DNA of 64,000 nucleotides from contig NZ_JANHAW010000001.1 of the NCBI RefSeq assembly GCF_024464595.1, positions 310,001-374,000 on the forward strand. Reading direction: 5' to 3'. The position numbers were made by a program, and so were the translations under genes. Under the pieces are notes generated by a model. It saw nothing but the letters and a program-made list of their open reading frames with translations, was not told the origin of the DNA and made no database searches. Of this stretch, positions 43,022 to 53,359 are shown one piece after another. Positions within the stretch are counted from its first letter, which is position 1. Every line of letters begins with the position of its first letter. This DNA comes from Halobellus litoreus. GTDB taxonomy: Archaea > Halobacteriota > Halobacteria > Halobacteriales > Haloferacaceae.

Positions 43022-43297
43022 TCAGTTCTCGCCGCGGTCGATCTCGTCCGGGTCGGAGCCGCCGTCGCCGGCCTCGACCCGCCGCGCGTACGCGAAGACC
43101 GCGAGCGCGACGAGGACCCAGACGACCGCCCCGACGCGGATCGCGAACTCGACGCGCGCCCCCCACGTGGGCAGCGGGACGCGGAGCGAGAGCGCGGTGA
43201 CGACCGGAGCTCCGACCACGATGGTGAGGACGAACGTCGTCTGCATCACCCACCCGTAGTCGACGCCCTCGGGGTCGGAGGTCTCGACAGGTTCCAC
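43022..43297 (-). CDS. Small two-helix membrane protein (DUF5822-like)
   Basis: 91 residues from the GTG at 43297 (VEPVETSDPEGVDYGWVMQTTF). Helices: TTFVLTIVVGAPVVTALSL and FAIRVGAVVWVLVALAVFAYA, with a short acidic C-terminus. The N-terminal motif EGVDYGWVMQ matches my recollection of haloarchaeal DUF5822. Function unknown. It follows the alpha/beta hydrolase on the same strand after about 90 bases. Confidence 0.72.
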   Translation of the reverse strand: MEPVETSDPEGVDYGWVMQTTFVLTIVVGAPVVTALSLRVPLPTWGARVEFAIRVGAVVWVLVALAVFAYARRVEAGDGGSDPDEIDRGEN

Positions 43298-43386
43298 GGG
43301 TTCGTCTTCGAGAGCGCGAGGAAAGACGTGCCGATTTCGGACTGGACAGGTCGGGCTGACGGAGCCGAGCGGCCGACGGCCGGGGC

Positions 43387-44166
43387 TCACACGGGGACGC
43401 GGCGCTCCAGGAAGTCCGACACGGAGTCGTTGAACGCGTCGGCGCGTTCGAGCATCGCGAGGTGGGCGGCGTCGTCGAGGACGGTCAGTTCGCAGTCCGG
43501 CAGTTCCGAACAAAGTTCCTCGTGGAAGTACGGCGGCGTCAACCGATCGTACTCGCCGACTATCGCGAGCGTCGGGACGTCGACGGCACCGAGTTCCCCG
43601 CGGGAGTCGAACGCGTGGGCCGTCCGGAAGTCCCGTTCGAGAATCGTCTGCCCGGTCGTTCGCAGCGCCGCCTTCGAGACCTCCCGCGTGTCGGCGTCGG
43701 CGTCGTGAAAGAGGTGATCCGGTTCGTGGAAGAACTCGACGACCCGCTCGAAGTCCTCGGAGACCCACCGGAGTAGGTCGTCGAGCACCGGCAGCCGCGG
43801 CCCCGTGCCGGCCAGGACCATCCCGTCGACTTCCAGTTCCCGCTCGCCGAGCGCCGTCAGGACGACCGCGCCGCCGAGGGAGTGGCCGAAGAGGGCGTCG
43901 GCATCGACGGCCTCGGCGACGGCGACGACGTCGTCGACGTACGCCGAGAGCGTCTCGTAGCCGGGTTCGGCCGCGACGTCCTCGCTCTCGCCGTGGCCGC
44001 TTAAGTCGAGCGCAACGAGCGGGTACGCCGTCCCCAGTTTCGACTGTGCGCTCCAGACTCGGTAGGTGCCGCCGCTGCCGTGCACGGCGAGTATCGTCGG
44101 CCCGTCGGCCCCGCGGTCGAACCGCCGGTAGGCCGTCTCCCGCCCGTGGTGTGAGACCGTCTGCAT
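43387..44166 (-). CDS. Alpha/beta hydrolase
   Basis: 259 residues from ATG 44166 (MQTVSHHGRETAYRRFD). The fold's hallmarks are present: oxyanion HGSGGTYRVW, nucleophile Ser in FGHSLGGAVVL, Asp in VGEYDRLTP and His in DDAAHLAMLERADAF, so it should be an active serine hydrolase (esterase, haloperoxidase-like or similar). The substrate cannot be inferred. Divergent from the DUF7127-CDC48 operon. Confidence 0.9.
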   Translation of the reverse strand: MQTVSHHGRETAYRRFDRGADGPTILAVHGSGGTYRVWSAQSKLGTAYPLVALDLSGHGESEDVAAEPGYETLSAYVDDVVAVAEAVDADALFGHSLGGAVVLTALGERELEVDGMVLAGTGPRLPVLDDLLRWVSEDFERVVEFFHEPDHLFHDADADTREVSKAALRTTGQTILERDFRTAHAFDSRGELGAVDVPTLAIVGEYDRLTPPYFHEELCSELPDCELTVLDDAAHLAMLERADAFNDSVSDFLERRVPV

Positions 44167-44320
44167 AGGGTTCCGTTGGGCTGGCGTCGATATAAACCCC
44201 CGAGCGCAGTGGGGCGGTCCTCGTCCGCGAACGGGTGCGCCGGGTGGCCGACCCGTCGAACCGCAATTCAACCGGCCGCGACTGATATTCGCCGCCGTGA
44301 TGCGATTAAGCCGCGAAAGA

Positions 44321-44328
44321 TTTAAATA
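44321..44328 (+). promoter_or_regulatory. TATA box of the DUF7127-CDC48 operon
   Basis: TTTAAATA about 32-39 bases before the ATG at 44360. A small inverted repeat CTAAC-TTGGG-GTTAG (44338-44352) lies between the box and the start codon and could be an operator. Confidence 0.5.
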
Positions 44329-44359
44329 CTTTAGCGACTAACTTGGGGTTAGGAATACG

Positions 44360-44608
44360 ATGAGTATCAAGCAATTAGCCGGTGGAGACGATCGGATCGT
44401 CCGCCGGTACGAGTACGACGACAGCTGGGTCCTCGCGGCGGACGTCGGTCTCGCCTCCGAAGACATCGACGTCGACGTCGTCGGCACGACGGCGATCGTC
44501 GTGGCCGAGACCGGAGACGAGATCTCCGAAGCGGAGTTCGAGCTTCCCGGCCCCGACGCGTCGGTCGCGACGAACAACGGCGTGCTGATCATCACCGTGG
44601 AAAAATGA
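44360..44608 (+). CDS. DUF7127 small alpha-crystallin-like protein
   Basis: 82 residues, nearly all beta strand: [61 protein letters not shown]. The closing NNGVLIITV pattern is that of Hsp20/alpha-crystallin domains, without N- or C-terminal extensions. Its stop overlaps the start of the CDC48 gene (ATGA), implying coupled synthesis. It may be a substrate adaptor or chaperone partner of CDC48; this is inference from position. Confidence 0.85.
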   Translation: MSIKQLAGGDDRIVRRYEYDDSWVLAADVGLASEDIDVDVVGTTAIVVAETGDEISEAEFELPGPDASVATNNGVLIITVEK

Positions 44609-46866
44609 AGCTCACTGTCAAACCACTCAAGCAGAAGGACGCGGGCCGCGGACTCGCGGCCATCGACCGGCAGGCGGCCGAGGAACTCGGATTAGAGGGC
44701 GGCGACTACATCCGGATCGACGGGAGCGGCGGCACCGCCATCGCCCGCGTCTGGCCCGGCTACCCCGAGGACAGCGGCACGGGCGTGGTCCGCATCGACG
44801 GCCGACTCCGCCAGCAGGCGAACGTCGGCATCGACGACCGCGTCGAGGTCGAGAAGGCCGATATCAAGCCCGCGAAGCACGTCTCGGTCGCGCTCCCCCA
44901 GAACCTCCGCATCAGCGGTAACATCGGGACGCACCTCCGGGACAAGCTCGCGGGCCAGCCCGTCACGCAGGGGCAGAACATCCGCGTGCCCTTCGGCTTC
45001 GGCTTCATGTCCTCGTCGAATCAGCCGATCCCGCTGAAAGTCGCCTCGACGGAACCGAGCGGCACGGTCGTCGTCACCGACTCGACCGAGGTGACGATCA
45101 GCCAGACCCCCGCCGAGGAGATCCAATCGACCGAGGACGAGGAGGCCGACACGCCGTCGGTCACCTACGAGGACATCGGCGGACTCGACCGGGAACTCGA
45201 GCAGGTTCGGGAGATGATCGAACTGCCGATGCGACACCCCGAACTGTTCCAGCGGCTCGGTATCGAGCCGCCGAAGGGCGTGCTCCTCCACGGCCCGCCG
45301 GGCACCGGCAAAACCCTGATCGCGAAGGCCGTCGCCAACGAGATCGACGCCTCCTTCCACACGATCTCCGGCCCGGAGATTATGTCGAAGTACTACGGGG
45401 AGTCCGAGGAACAGCTCCGCGAGATCTTCGAGGAGGCCGAGGAGGCCGCCCCGGCGATCGTGTTCGTCGACGAGATTGACTCGATCGCGCCCAAGCGCGG
45501 CGAGGCCGGCGGCGACGTGGAACGCCGCGTCGTCGCGCAGTTGCTCTCGCTGATGGACGGTCTCGACGAGCGCGGCGAGGTCGTCGTCATCGGCGCGACC
45601 AACCGGGTCGACGCGATCGATCCGGCGCTGCGCCGCGGCGGCCGCTTCGATCGCGAGATCGAGATCGGTGTGCCGGACCGCGAGGGCCGGAAGGAGATCC
45701 TCCAGGTCCACACGCGGAACATGCCCATCTCGGACGCCGTCGACCTCGACGAGTACGCCGACAACACGCACGGCTTCGTCGGTGCCGACATCGCGAGTCT
45801 CGCGAAAGAGGCCGCGATGAACGCGCTGCGCCGCATCCGCCCGGAGCTGGACCTCGAATCCGACGAGATCGACGCAGAGGTGCTGGAGTCGCTGTCGGTG
45901 ACCGCCGAGGACTTCAAGGAGGCCATCAAGGGCATCGAGCCCTCGGCGCTGCGGGAGGTGTTCGTCGAGGTCCCCGACGTCACCTGGGAACACGTCGGCG
46001 GCCTCGAAGACACCAAAGAGCGCCTCCGGGAGACGATCCAGTGGCCGCTCGAATACCCCGAGGTCTTCGACGCGATGGACATGCAGTCCGCGAAGGGCGT
46101 CCTGATGTACGGGCCGCCCGGGACCGGGAAGACGCTGCTGGCGAAGGCCGTCGCCAACGAGTCCGAGTCGAACTTCATCTCGGTGAAGGGGCCGGAACTG
46201 CTCGACAAGTACGTCGGCGAGTCCGAGAAGGGCGTCCGTGAGATCTTCAAGAAGGCCCGCGAGAACGCGCCCACGGTGGTCTTCTTCGACGAGATCGACT
46301 CGATCGCGACCGAGCGCGGCCGCAACACCGGCGACTCGGGCGTCTCCGAGCGCGTCGTCTCCCAGCTACTGACCGAACTCGACGGGCTGGAGACCCTCGA
46401 AGACGTCGTCGTCGTCGCGACGACCAACCGGCCGGACCTCATCGACTCGGCGCTGCTGCGGCCGGGACGCCTGGACCGCCACGTCCACGTGCCCGTGCCC
46501 GACGAGGACGGCCGACGGGCGATCTTCGCGGTCCACACCGAGGCCAAGCCGCTGGCCGACGACGTCGACCTCGACGAACTCGCCGCGGAGACCGAGGGCT
46601 ACGTCGGGGCCGACATCGAGGCAGTCTGCCGCGAGGCGTCGATGGCCGCGAGCCGCGAGTTCATCAACAGCGTCTCCCGCGAGGAGGTGGCCGAATCGGT
46701 CGGCAACGTCCGCGTGACGATGGAGCACTTCGAGGACGCCCTCGACGAGGTCGCCCCGAGCGTCACCGCCGAGACGCGCGAGCGCTACGAGCAGATCGAA
46801 CAGCGCTTCCAGACCAGCGAGGTCGAGCGCGAACCAGAGGCCGACGTCAGCCGGACGTTCCAGTAG
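44605..46866 (+). CDS. cdc48: AAA+ ATPase CDC48/VAT
   Basis: 753 residues. A hexameric unfoldase feeding the proteasome and remodelling complexes. The N-domain (about 1-185: [20 protein letters not shown], then a 4-Cdc48-like part) is followed by D1 with Walker A GPPGTGKT (about 231) and Walker [10 protein letters not shown], and D2 with GPPGTGKT (about 505) and [12 protein letters not shown]. The C-terminal tail is acidic and ends EADVSRTFQ. The start overlaps the DUF7127 stop. Confidence 0.97.
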   Translation: MKLTVKPLKQKDAGRGLAAIDRQAAEELGLEGGDYIRIDGSGGTAIARVWPGYPEDSGTGVVRIDGRLRQQANVGIDDRVEVEKADIKPAKHVSVALPQNLRISGNIGTHLRDKLAGQPVTQGQNIRVPFGFGFMSSSNQPIPLKVASTEPSGTVVVTDSTEVTISQTPAEEIQSTEDEEADTPSVTYEDIGGLDRELEQVREMIELPMRHPELFQRLGIEPPKGVLLHGPPGTGKTLIAKAVANEIDASFHTISGPEIMSKYYGESEEQLREIFEEAEEAAPAIVFVDEIDSIAPKRGEAGGDVERRVVAQLLSLMDGLDERGEVVVIGATNRVDAIDPALRRGGRFDREIEIGVPDREGRKEILQVHTRNMPISDAVDLDEYADNTHGFVGADIASLAKEAAMNALRRIRPELDLESDEIDAEVLESLSVTAEDFKEAIKGIEPSALREVFVEVPDVTWEHVGGLEDTKERLRETIQWPLEYPEVFDAMDMQSAKGVLMYGPPGTGKTLLAKAVANESESNFISVKGPELLDKYVGESEKGVREIFKKARENAPTVVFFDEIDSIATERGRNTGDSGVSERVVSQLLTELDGLETLEDVVVVATTNRPDLIDSALLRPGRLDRHVHVPVPDEDGRRAIFAVHTEAKPLADDVDLDELAAETEGYVGADIEAVCREASMAASREFINSVSREEVAESVGNVRVTMEHFEDALDEVAPSVTAETRERYEQIEQRFQTSEVEREPEADVSRTFQ

Positions 46867-46914
46867 TCCAGTAGGCCCCGTCCGGACTCGCGCGACGTCG
46901 AGTCCTCGCACGGG

Positions 46915-48057
46915 TCACGACCCTCCCGTTTTTCGATCGATCTCTTCGCGTTCTCCGTCCCGCTCGTCTCCTTTCGGTGGCGATTCACTGTCGGATCGGG
47001 CCGAGACGTCGCTCCCGGACGGCGGCTCCCTCGGCGGCAGATACAGTCGGACGGTGTTGCCCCGCGGGCTCCGCCGCTCGAAACTGATCTCGCCGCCGAG
47101 TGATTCCACGCACCAGCGCATCACGAACAGCCCGACGCCGGATCCGTGGAAGGTGTTCGTCCGCGCCTCCGGCCGGAACAGCGCGTCGAGTTCGGCGTCT
47201 CTGATCGGGGGGTTGGTGTCCGCGACCGCGATTTCGACGCGCCCGGTGTTGGGCGACCGCCCCACGCGGAGTTCCACGGTCGGGCGGGCGTCGTCACTGT
47301 GGACGATCGCGTTCTCCACGGCGTGAGTCAGCGCGTGTGAGAAGGCGCTGTCGACGTCGATCCACAGCGCCTCCCGTTCGGTGACCGTCAGCGTCGCCTC
47401 GGGGTGGTCCCTTCGGCAGTCCGCGACGACGTCGCGAATCGCGCGAGTGGCCTTGCGAACGCGGCGCTCGCCCGTCGTCGGCGCGACGGCCTGTTGGATC
47501 TCTTTGACGGATTCGGCCGTGTCGCCGAGGTCCATCGCGGCCGCGTTTATGATCTCCGCCGCCGCGCGCATCCGGTCTGTGTCCTCGCCGTCGGCGATCT
47601 CCTCGGCGTAGCCGGCGATGACCGACGCCTTGTTCCGGAGGTTGTGCCGGAGGATCCGCCAGAACAACTCCTCGCGGTGGGTCGCGTCGTAGTAGTCGGT
47701 GACGTCGCGGATCTCCGCACGGACGTACTCCCCTGCGTCGAGTTGCTGGCGAGACAGGTGGACGCGGACCCAGATCAGCTCTCCGTCACCGCGTTTCACC
47801 CGCCAGGTGAACGCCTGGGAGTCACCGGACGAGGCCGCGCCGAGTCGCTCGCGGAAGTCCGACGCCGAAAAGCGGTACGTGTTCGCGGTGTAGCGATCCA
47901 CGTCGAGCGTTCGGAGTTCAACGCGTCCGTACCCGAAGATCGATTCCAGGCGGTCGTTCGCGTCCAGTATCGATCCGTCTCGCGGGTCGTACAACGCGAT
48001 GCCGACGCGCAGCGTGTCGTACTCGGGTGGGAGCGAGGAATCGGGGTGAGACACCAT
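46915..48057 (-). CDS. PAS-domain sensor histidine kinase
   Basis: 380 residues, soluble. A PAS domain (about 15-130: GIALYDPRDGSILDANDRLESIFGY, ending EIRDVTDYY) precedes the dimerisation/phosphoacceptor region with His in RILRHNLRNKASVIAGYAEE. The catalytic domain follows: N box HAVENAIVHS, D box VADTNPP, G box GSGVGLFVM. The HNLRN form of the H box is typical for haloarchaea. No response regulator is adjacent, so the partner is unknown. The tail is acidic. Confidence 0.92.
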   Translation of the reverse strand: MVSHPDSSLPPEYDTLRVGIALYDPRDGSILDANDRLESIFGYGRVELRTLDVDRYTANTYRFSASDFRERLGAASSGDSQAFTWRVKRGDGELIWVRVHLSRQQLDAGEYVRAEIRDVTDYYDATHREELFWRILRHNLRNKASVIAGYAEEIADGEDTDRMRAAAEIINAAAMDLGDTAESVKEIQQAVAPTTGERRVRKATRAIRDVVADCRRDHPEATLTVTEREALWIDVDSAFSHALTHAVENAIVHSDDARPTVELRVGRSPNTGRVEIAVADTNPPIRDAELDALFRPEARTNTFHGSGVGLFVMRWCVESLGGEISFERRSPRGNTVRLYLPPREPPSGSDVSARSDSESPPKGDERDGEREEIDRKTGGS

Positions 48058-48247
48058 CCGTTTGGACCCACTTTCGATCAGCCACGCTTAGCACTCACTA
48101 AGAGGGCTACGTACCGCTCCCTAGCACTCCGGAGCGCGGACGACCACGCCGAGAGATTTCACCGGAAACGTGGTGTGGTGGGGAGGCATCTCACACCCCG
48201 TGGTCGCGGTCCGTTCGGGGCCCTTCCCTCGCCGCTCGTCGCGGGGG

Positions 48248-48721
48248 TTAGGCCGACGCGTCGAGGCCGTCGAGGTCGTCGAGGATTGCCGACGCGTGCC
48301 CCTCGGGTGAAACGCCCTCGTAGGCGAGGACGATATCGCCGTCGGGGCCGACCACGTACGTGTTGCGGAAGACGCCGTCGAAGGTGTTGCCGAACATATT
48401 CTTCTCGCCGTAGGAGTCGTAGGCGGTCGACACCGAGCCGTCCTCGTCGGAGAGGAGCGAGAAGGGGAGGTCGTACTCCGCCGCGAAGGGTTCCAGATCG
48501 TCGACGGGGTCGTCGCTGATCCCGAGGACGGTCACGCCGCGGTCTTCGAACTCCTCGTAGGAGTCGCGAAAGCCGCACGCCTCGGTCGTACAACCGGGCG
48601 TGTCGGCGCGGGGGTAAAAGTAGACGACGACGTACTCGCCGCGGAACGACGACAGCGACACGGTCCGTCCGTCCTGGTCTGGCAACTCGAAGTCTGGGGC
48701 GGTCTCACCGATATCGAGCAT
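48248..48721 (-). CDS. bcp: Peroxiredoxin, Bcp/PrxQ type
   Basis: 157 residues. Thiol peroxidase reducing H2O2 and organic peroxides. Peroxidatic Cys44 is in PRADTPGCTTEACGF, with a resolving Cys49 five residues later as in the Bcp subfamily with intramolecular disulfide. APDFELPDQDGRTVSLSSFRG is the standard opening. Single gene between the histidine kinase and GINS. Confidence 0.95.
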   Translation of the reverse strand: MLDIGETAPDFELPDQDGRTVSLSSFRGEYVVVYFYPRADTPGCTTEACGFRDSYEEFEDRGVTVLGISDDPVDDLEPFAAEYDLPFSLLSDEDGSVSTAYDSYGEKNMFGNTFDGVFRNTYVVGPDGDIVLAYEGVSPEGHASAILDDLDGLDASA

Positions 48722-48766
48722 CGTCCCTACGTTGACGAAGAACCGCTTGAACGTACCGTTCCGCTC

Positions 48767-49795
48767 TCAGTCGAGTCGCTCGGCGGCGTTCCGGTCCAGG
48801 AGCGGCCCCGCGTTCGTCGTCGGGAGCGTCACGACGTCCTCGGATTCGAGGTCGTATTCTCGCTCGTCGACGCCGAGGATCTGCCCGACGTCCTGCGTGA
48901 TCCGCAGCGTCACTCGCTCCGTCTGCGTCCGCTCGCCGGTCTGAGCACTGTCTTCCGACGGCCCTCGCGCCGTCTCGACGCGGCCCGGAGCGCCGTCGGT
49001 TCGCGGCTCTTTGTGCTCCGTGCTCGCCTCTCCGCCGTCGTCGACGACCGGCGTTTCCGTCTCCGTCGCGTCTGGCGGCGCGTCCGGCGGTACATCCGGC
49101 GGCACGTCGCCGGTGTCGGAGCCGCCGCCACCGGCCGCTTGCCCGCCGTCGGGGTCGGCGGTCGCGACCGCCGAAGCGGTCTCGGCCGGCGGCGCGTCGC
49201 CCCCGCCCATCGCCTCGGTCAGCACGTCGTCGGGGGAGATCGGTTCCCGGTCGGTCGACGCTTCGGTCTCCGCCGCGTTCGGTGAGGCGGCCGACGGGTC
49301 CGCCGTCGTCGACTCGGCGGAGCGGGGGTCCGATCGGTCGGCGGCCGCCGTCGCCGGTTCCGATCGATCCGTCTCCGGGGCCGCCTCGCCGCCCGTTCCG
49401 TCTCCGCCCTCGCCCGCGAGGACGTCGAGCACGCTCTGTCGGTTCTGCTTGATCCGACTGACGAGATTCTCGAACAGGTCGCGCTCCTCGGCGGTGAGCC
49501 CGTTGGTGTCGGCGCTCATATCCGCGGCCGCGAAGGACGCGAGCTTGACGACTTTCCCGACCCGGCGCTCGTAGATGGCCTCGACGACGTCCTCGGCGGT
49601 CTCGATCTCGTCGGTCAGCTGTCCGACCTCGGGGTCCGCGAAGGGGTCGTCGGCCGCGTCGGCCGCGCGCCGTCGCTCGGCCTTCCGCGCGGCGATGTAG
49701 TCGGCGACGTCCCCGTAGAACGAGTCGCGGAGATGCTGGAGGCTGTCCTTCTGCCGCTCGGTCCGACGGACGCTCCGCAACTCGTCTAAGTTCAT
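48767..49795 (-). CDS. GINS complex subunit (archaeal Gins51 type) with long disordered linker
   Basis: 342 residues from the ATG overlapping the primase stop (ATGA at 49792-49795). GINS is part of the replicative CMG-like helicase. The helical A-domain (about 1-125: [54 protein letters not shown]) matches haloarchaeal GINS. About 150 residues of Asp/Ala/Pro/Gly-rich linker follow, with PPD repeats ([13 protein letters not shown]), then a short C-terminal B-domain ([24 protein letters not shown]). The linker makes it roughly twice the length of archaeal homologues. Confidence 0.88.
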   Translation of the reverse strand: MNLDELRSVRRTERQKDSLQHLRDSFYGDVADYIAARKAERRRAADAADDPFADPEVGQLTDEIETAEDVVEAIYERRVGKVVKLASFAAADMSADTNGLTAEERDLFENLVSRIKQNRQSVLDVLAGEGGDGTGGEAAPETDRSEPATAAADRSDPRSAESTTADPSAASPNAAETEASTDREPISPDDVLTEAMGGGDAPPAETASAVATADPDGGQAAGGGGSDTGDVPPDVPPDAPPDATETETPVVDDGGEASTEHKEPRTDGAPGRVETARGPSEDSAQTGERTQTERVTLRITQDVGQILGVDEREYDLESEDVVTLPTTNAGPLLDRNAAERLD

Positions 49796-50949
49796 TCTTT
49801 GATCTTCTCGGCGCGTCCCCGGGTCATCAAGAAGATCCCGAGGCACTCCTCGACAGTTTGCTCTCCCTCCGGGATAGTAAACGTGTCGCCGTCGAACGTC
49901 GTCGGCCCCGCGTCCGTCACGTCGACGCCGATCTCCCGACCGCGGAACCGGTCGGGGATCGCGTCCTCGAGCGGCCGGAAGTCGTCGAGTTCCCGGCGGG
50001 AGAGCGGCGTCACCGTCAGTCCGGAGCCGCCGTGGAGGCTCCCGGGCAGGCGGATGAGCCGCTTCGTGTCGGTCGTCACCGGTTCGTCGATCGGGGCGGT
50101 CTCCGCCTCGACCGCCTCCTCGGTGAGGGCGTCGACGAGGATGCGCGTCCCGGGGCCGCCGGCCTCGACGTTGCCCTCGCGGATCGCCTCGAAGTTGTTC
50201 CGGATCTGCCCGAGAATCGTCGTCGCGCGGCCCTCGCCGATCCCGTCGAGTTCCTGTAACCGGTCGAGCGCGTCGCCCTCGTCCATCTCCCGGAGCGCCT
50301 CGGCGAGGTCGACGAGTCGGCGGTGGACGCGCGCACCCCACCCGCCCCGCCGGCGGAGCACCCGGCGGGTGGTGCCGCGGTTCGACGCCGTCTCGATCAG
50401 CCCGTCGACGTCGAGGTCGATCGCGCGGACGTAGTCGACGATCTCACGGCGGGCCTCGCTGTCGAGTTCCCGCACCTCGGGGTCGCGGACGTGGACGTGG
50501 TAGCCGCGGCCGCCGGAGAAGACGACCCTCGTCTCCTCGAACGCGAAGTCGTCGTCGACGAACGAGAGGAGGTTCAGGAGTTCCTCCTTGCACGCGGCGA
50601 GCATCTCCGCGTACGTCGTCTCAGTGGGGTCGACGCCGGGGAGGTGGTCGGCGTCGAGGTCGAAGACGAGGTCCGCCGACTGCCAGCCCTTCTCGTCCAT
50701 CGAACTCGCGCCGGGATCTGAGAATCGGGCCGACGAGAAGTAGACGTGTCGGGGCGCGGTGCGGTGGAGGAAATCGGAGAGGTCGCCGACCTCCAGCAGC
50801 GACTGGTGGCGGATCATCCTGGTCGAGCCGGCGCTCCAGGGGATGTGTCCCCACTCGCGCCGTTCGGCCGCGGGCGGCAGGGAGACGTCGCTGCGGCGGT
50901 AGTAGTCGCCGAACCGGCCTTCGAGATAGGTCCGCGTGCGCGCCTCCAT
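49792..50949 (-). CDS. priS: DNA primase small (catalytic) subunit
   Basis: 385 residues, archaeo-eukaryotic primase. The metal-binding DxD is at about Asp97/Asp99 (VFDLDADH), preceded by REWGHIPW and [15 protein letters not shown], and followed by [10 protein letters not shown]. The late [18 protein letters not shown] motif is the nucleotide-binding His region. The stop overlaps the GINS start; the priS-GINS pair is the usual archaeal arrangement. The large subunit PriL is not in the window. Confidence 0.96.
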   Translation of the reverse strand: MEARTRTYLEGRFGDYYRRSDVSLPPAAERREWGHIPWSAGSTRMIRHQSLLEVGDLSDFLHRTAPRHVYFSSARFSDPGASSMDEKGWQSADLVFDLDADHLPGVDPTETTYAEMLAACKEELLNLLSFVDDDFAFEETRVVFSGGRGYHVHVRDPEVRELDSEARREIVDYVRAIDLDVDGLIETASNRGTTRRVLRRRGGWGARVHRRLVDLAEALREMDEGDALDRLQELDGIGEGRATTILGQIRNNFEAIREGNVEAGGPGTRILVDALTEEAVEAETAPIDEPVTTDTKRLIRLPGSLHGGSGLTVTPLSRRELDDFRPLEDAIPDRFRGREIGVDVTDAGPTTFDGDTFTIPEGEQTVEECLGIFLMTRGRAEKIKE

Positions 50950-51009
50950 CGGTCGACGAGGATTGCGGAGCGAGTAGTAAAGCCGTTGCGCCTCGGCGGC
51001 GCGTCGCTA

Positions 51010-52071
51010 TCAGGCGAACTGCTCGCGGTCCGGGACGCCGTTGCGCCCCAGGATGATCTCCTGGGCCTCGACGTCTTCGAGCGCGGCCACCAGGCCGCCC
51101 ACGTCGAGGACGCCGTCGTCGGTCTCCAGTCTGAGTGAGGCGACCTCCTCGGAGGCTTCGATCGTCGCCGTCTGGACCTTCCCCTCGACGACGACGGCGT
51201 CGCCGGTCTCGATGTCGCGACCGGTGATCGAGGCGTAGAACGGGCCGTCGAGTTCGCGGACGTCCTTCACGGCGCGGCGGATCGACGCGTAGCGCCGGGG
51301 GAACGGCCGCCGCTTGCCGTCGGCCGCGAGCGTCTCCGCGGTCGACCACAGCACCGTCCCGAAGAAGCCCGAGACGAGGAAGCCGAGCGCCGAGCGGTTG
51401 AAAATGACGCCGTAGCGTTCGCGGTCGTCGCGGAGCGCGTCCTGCGTCGCGTAGACCGAGTAGTTGCCGTCGGCGACCGCGAGGATCGGCGTGGTGATCC
51501 CCCGCCGAGCGCGCGCGACCGTCGCGACCTCCAGGTAATCGAAGTCGTCGGGGTCGGGCGCCCGCGACAGCGGCGTCACCAGCAGGTCGATGCTCACGCC
51601 GTCGTCGATGGCGGCCGCGAGGTCCTCGCGGAACCGACGGAGGAGGTCCGGCGTGAGCGACAGTATCAGTTCGTACTCGGCGCTCTCGATGATCTCTTCG
51701 ACGTACCGAAGGATCGTCGACCGGGACTTGACGAGCGAGACCGCCTCGGTGTCTCGGGCGGGGGCGGTGTACCGCGCTTCCAGTTCCGACACCAGATCGT
51801 CGAGCGACTGCTGAACGTTTCCGAAGGCGTCGTCGGGGGCGACCGCGACGATCTTCATCGGGCGCGACTCCCGGAGTTCGACGAGGCCCCGGTCCGAGAG
51901 GCTTCGGACGGTGTCGTACACCCGGGGCTGGGGGATCTCCGTTCGGTCGGCGATCTCGGAGGCGGTGAGTTCGCCGTGTTCGAGGACGGCCAGGTACGCC
52001 TCGATCTCGTACTCGCCGAGATCGAAGCGCTCGCCGACCCGCTCCAGCGTCGTTCGAAGTTCGTCTGCCAT
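51010..52071 (-). CDS. TrmB family transcriptional regulator
   Basis: 353 residues from ATG 52071 ([18 protein letters not shown]). An N-terminal winged helix ([49 protein letters not shown]) is followed by the TrmB effector domain with a PLD-like central region ([24 protein letters not shown]) and a C-terminal sugar-binding-like part. Full-length TrmB proteins sense sugars; the ligand here is unknown. No sugar gene is adjacent. Confidence 0.93.
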   Translation of the reverse strand: MADELRTTLERVGERFDLGEYEIEAYLAVLEHGELTASEIADRTEIPQPRVYDTVRSLSDRGLVELRESRPMKIVAVAPDDAFGNVQQSLDDLVSELEARYTAPARDTEAVSLVKSRSTILRYVEEIIESAEYELILSLTPDLLRRFREDLAAAIDDGVSIDLLVTPLSRAPDPDDFDYLEVATVARARRGITTPILAVADGNYSVYATQDALRDDRERYGVIFNRSALGFLVSGFFGTVLWSTAETLAADGKRRPFPRRYASIRRAVKDVRELDGPFYASITGRDIETGDAVVVEGKVQTATIEASEEVASLRLETDDGVLDVGGLVAALEDVEAQEIILGRNGVPDREQFA

Positions 52072-52202
52072 ACCGGTAGGTTTCGCTCCCGACACTTACT
52101 GTTTACTATGCTTCGAGTAGCACACCGTTTCGGAACGCGGTGAATCGGTACCGAAAGCGAGGGGCGTCCCGCAAGGCTCCCTCCGAGGCCGGGGTGGACA
52201 GA

Positions 52203-52208
52203 TATAAG
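52203..52208 (+). promoter_or_regulatory. TATA box of the XdhC-like gene
   Basis: TATAAG 26-31 bases upstream of the ATG at 52234; a leaderless or nearly leaderless transcript is expected. Confidence 0.5.
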
Positions 52209-52233
52209 ATTCGTCGGACGGTACCGCATCACA

Positions 52234-53046
52234 ATGGCCGAGCACGGAGACGACGACGCGTCGACCGGCCTGTACGGTCGGGTCGAGGAACTGACCGAGG
52301 CCGGCGAGACGGTCGCGCTCGCGACCGTGACCGGTGTCGACGGGTCGGCCCCGCAGGACCCCGGTGCGGCGATGCTCGTGCGGGCGGACGGGCGGACCGA
52401 GGGCACGGTCGGCGGCGGCACCGTGGAGGAACGGACGCGTCGGACCGCCCTCGAAGCGATCGAGGAGCGGAGTCCCCGCACCGAGCACTGGGAACTGCGC
52501 CCCGAGGGCAACACCGGGATGGTCTGCGGCGGCGAGATGGACGTGTTCATCAACGTGATTCCGGGGTCGCAACGGCTGATCGTCGCCGGCGGCGGCCACA
52601 TCGGGCAGTCGCTCGCGGCGATGGCCGTCGAGTTGGGGTACGACGTGTTCGTCGTCGACGACAGGGAGGCGTACGCCGACCCCGAGCGCTTCCCCGACGC
52701 CGCCGTCCACGCCGACGACTACGACGCGGGGATCGAATCGATCGGCGTCACGGACAACACCGCCGTCGTCGTCGCCACCAGAAGCGGGCACTTCGATCGG
52801 ATCGCCTCCCGGGAGGCGCTCGAACGGGGCGCGTACTACGTCGGACTGGTCGCCTCCGACACCAAGGCTGAACGCGTCGCCGACGGCCTCCGCGAGGACG
52901 GCATCGACGAGGGCGACTTCGAGCGGTTCCACTCGCCGGTCGGCCTCGAACTGGGCGGCGGCGACCCCGCCGACGTCGCCCTCTCGATTCTGGGCGAACT
53001 CAACCGGGTCCGTCACGGGCTGCATCCGGGCTCGATCGAGTCCTGA
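52234..53046 (+). CDS. XdhC/CoxI-type molybdenum cofactor maturation protein
   Basis: 270 residues. XdhC proteins bind Mo-cofactor, help its sulfuration and insert it into xanthine-oxidase-family enzymes. The N-domain has LATVTGVDGSAPQDPGAAMLV and GTVGGGTVEERTR with Cys in MVCGGEMDVF; the C-terminal Rossmann domain begins LIVAGGGHIGQSLAAMA. It lies about 310 bases upstream of the three oxidoreductase subunit genes, the place of PaoD/XdhC in such clusters, but has its own promoter. Confidence 0.93.
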   Translation: MAEHGDDDASTGLYGRVEELTEAGETVALATVTGVDGSAPQDPGAAMLVRADGRTEGTVGGGTVEERTRRTALEAIEERSPRTEHWELRPEGNTGMVCGGEMDVFINVIPGSQRLIVAGGGHIGQSLAAMAVELGYDVFVVDDREAYADPERFPDAAVHADDYDAGIESIGVTDNTAVVVATRSGHFDRIASREALERGAYYVGLVASDTKAERVADGLREDGIDEGDFERFHSPVGLELGGGDPADVALSILGELNRVRHGLHPGSIES

Positions 53047-53279
53047 GACTGGCGGAGGTGCGTCCGATCGCGTCGGCACCACGCCTGCAGGATTTCGCCG
53101 TATCGCCGCGGCCGGCGGTGTGCAAGCGTCCCAATGAGATGTTCCGATCGAGCGGTCGATAGCTGCCGTCTGTCGGCCTCGGAACTGTGGTCCCTCCGCA
53201 TCGAATCCGTCGTCTCGCCGAATCGAATCCGACGCCACTCCGCGTCGAAACTGCCGGCTTCAGGCGGCAGCGGATGAAA
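53047..53279. other. Intergenic, nothing recognised
   Basis: Between the XdhC-like gene and the oxidoreductase operon (the full gap runs to 53359). Apart from the operator and TATA sites at its right end I see no gene, repeat or RNA. Frames crossing it on the minus strand have no family resemblance. Confidence 0.4.
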
Positions 53280-53300
53280 TGACAATTATCTGATTTGTCA
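53280..53300. promoter_or_regulatory. Candidate operator upstream of the oxidoreductase operon
   Basis: TGACAA-N9-TTGTCA is a 6-bp inverted repeat with an AT-rich spacer, 28 bases upstream of the TATA box at 53329. Its position suits an activator or repressor of the molybdoenzyme operon. Confidence 0.4.
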
Positions 53301-53328
53301 ACTGGACACCCCTTCCGGAGGCCGAATC

Positions 53329-53336
53329 TATATAAA
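53329..53336 (+). promoter_or_regulatory. TATA box of the oxidoreductase operon
   Basis: TATATAAA, a near-consensus archaeal TATA box 24-31 bases before the ATG at 53360. It predicts a message with practically no leader. Confidence 0.7.
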
Positions 53337-53359
53337 CGTGTGTGAAAGATAATCAAGGT

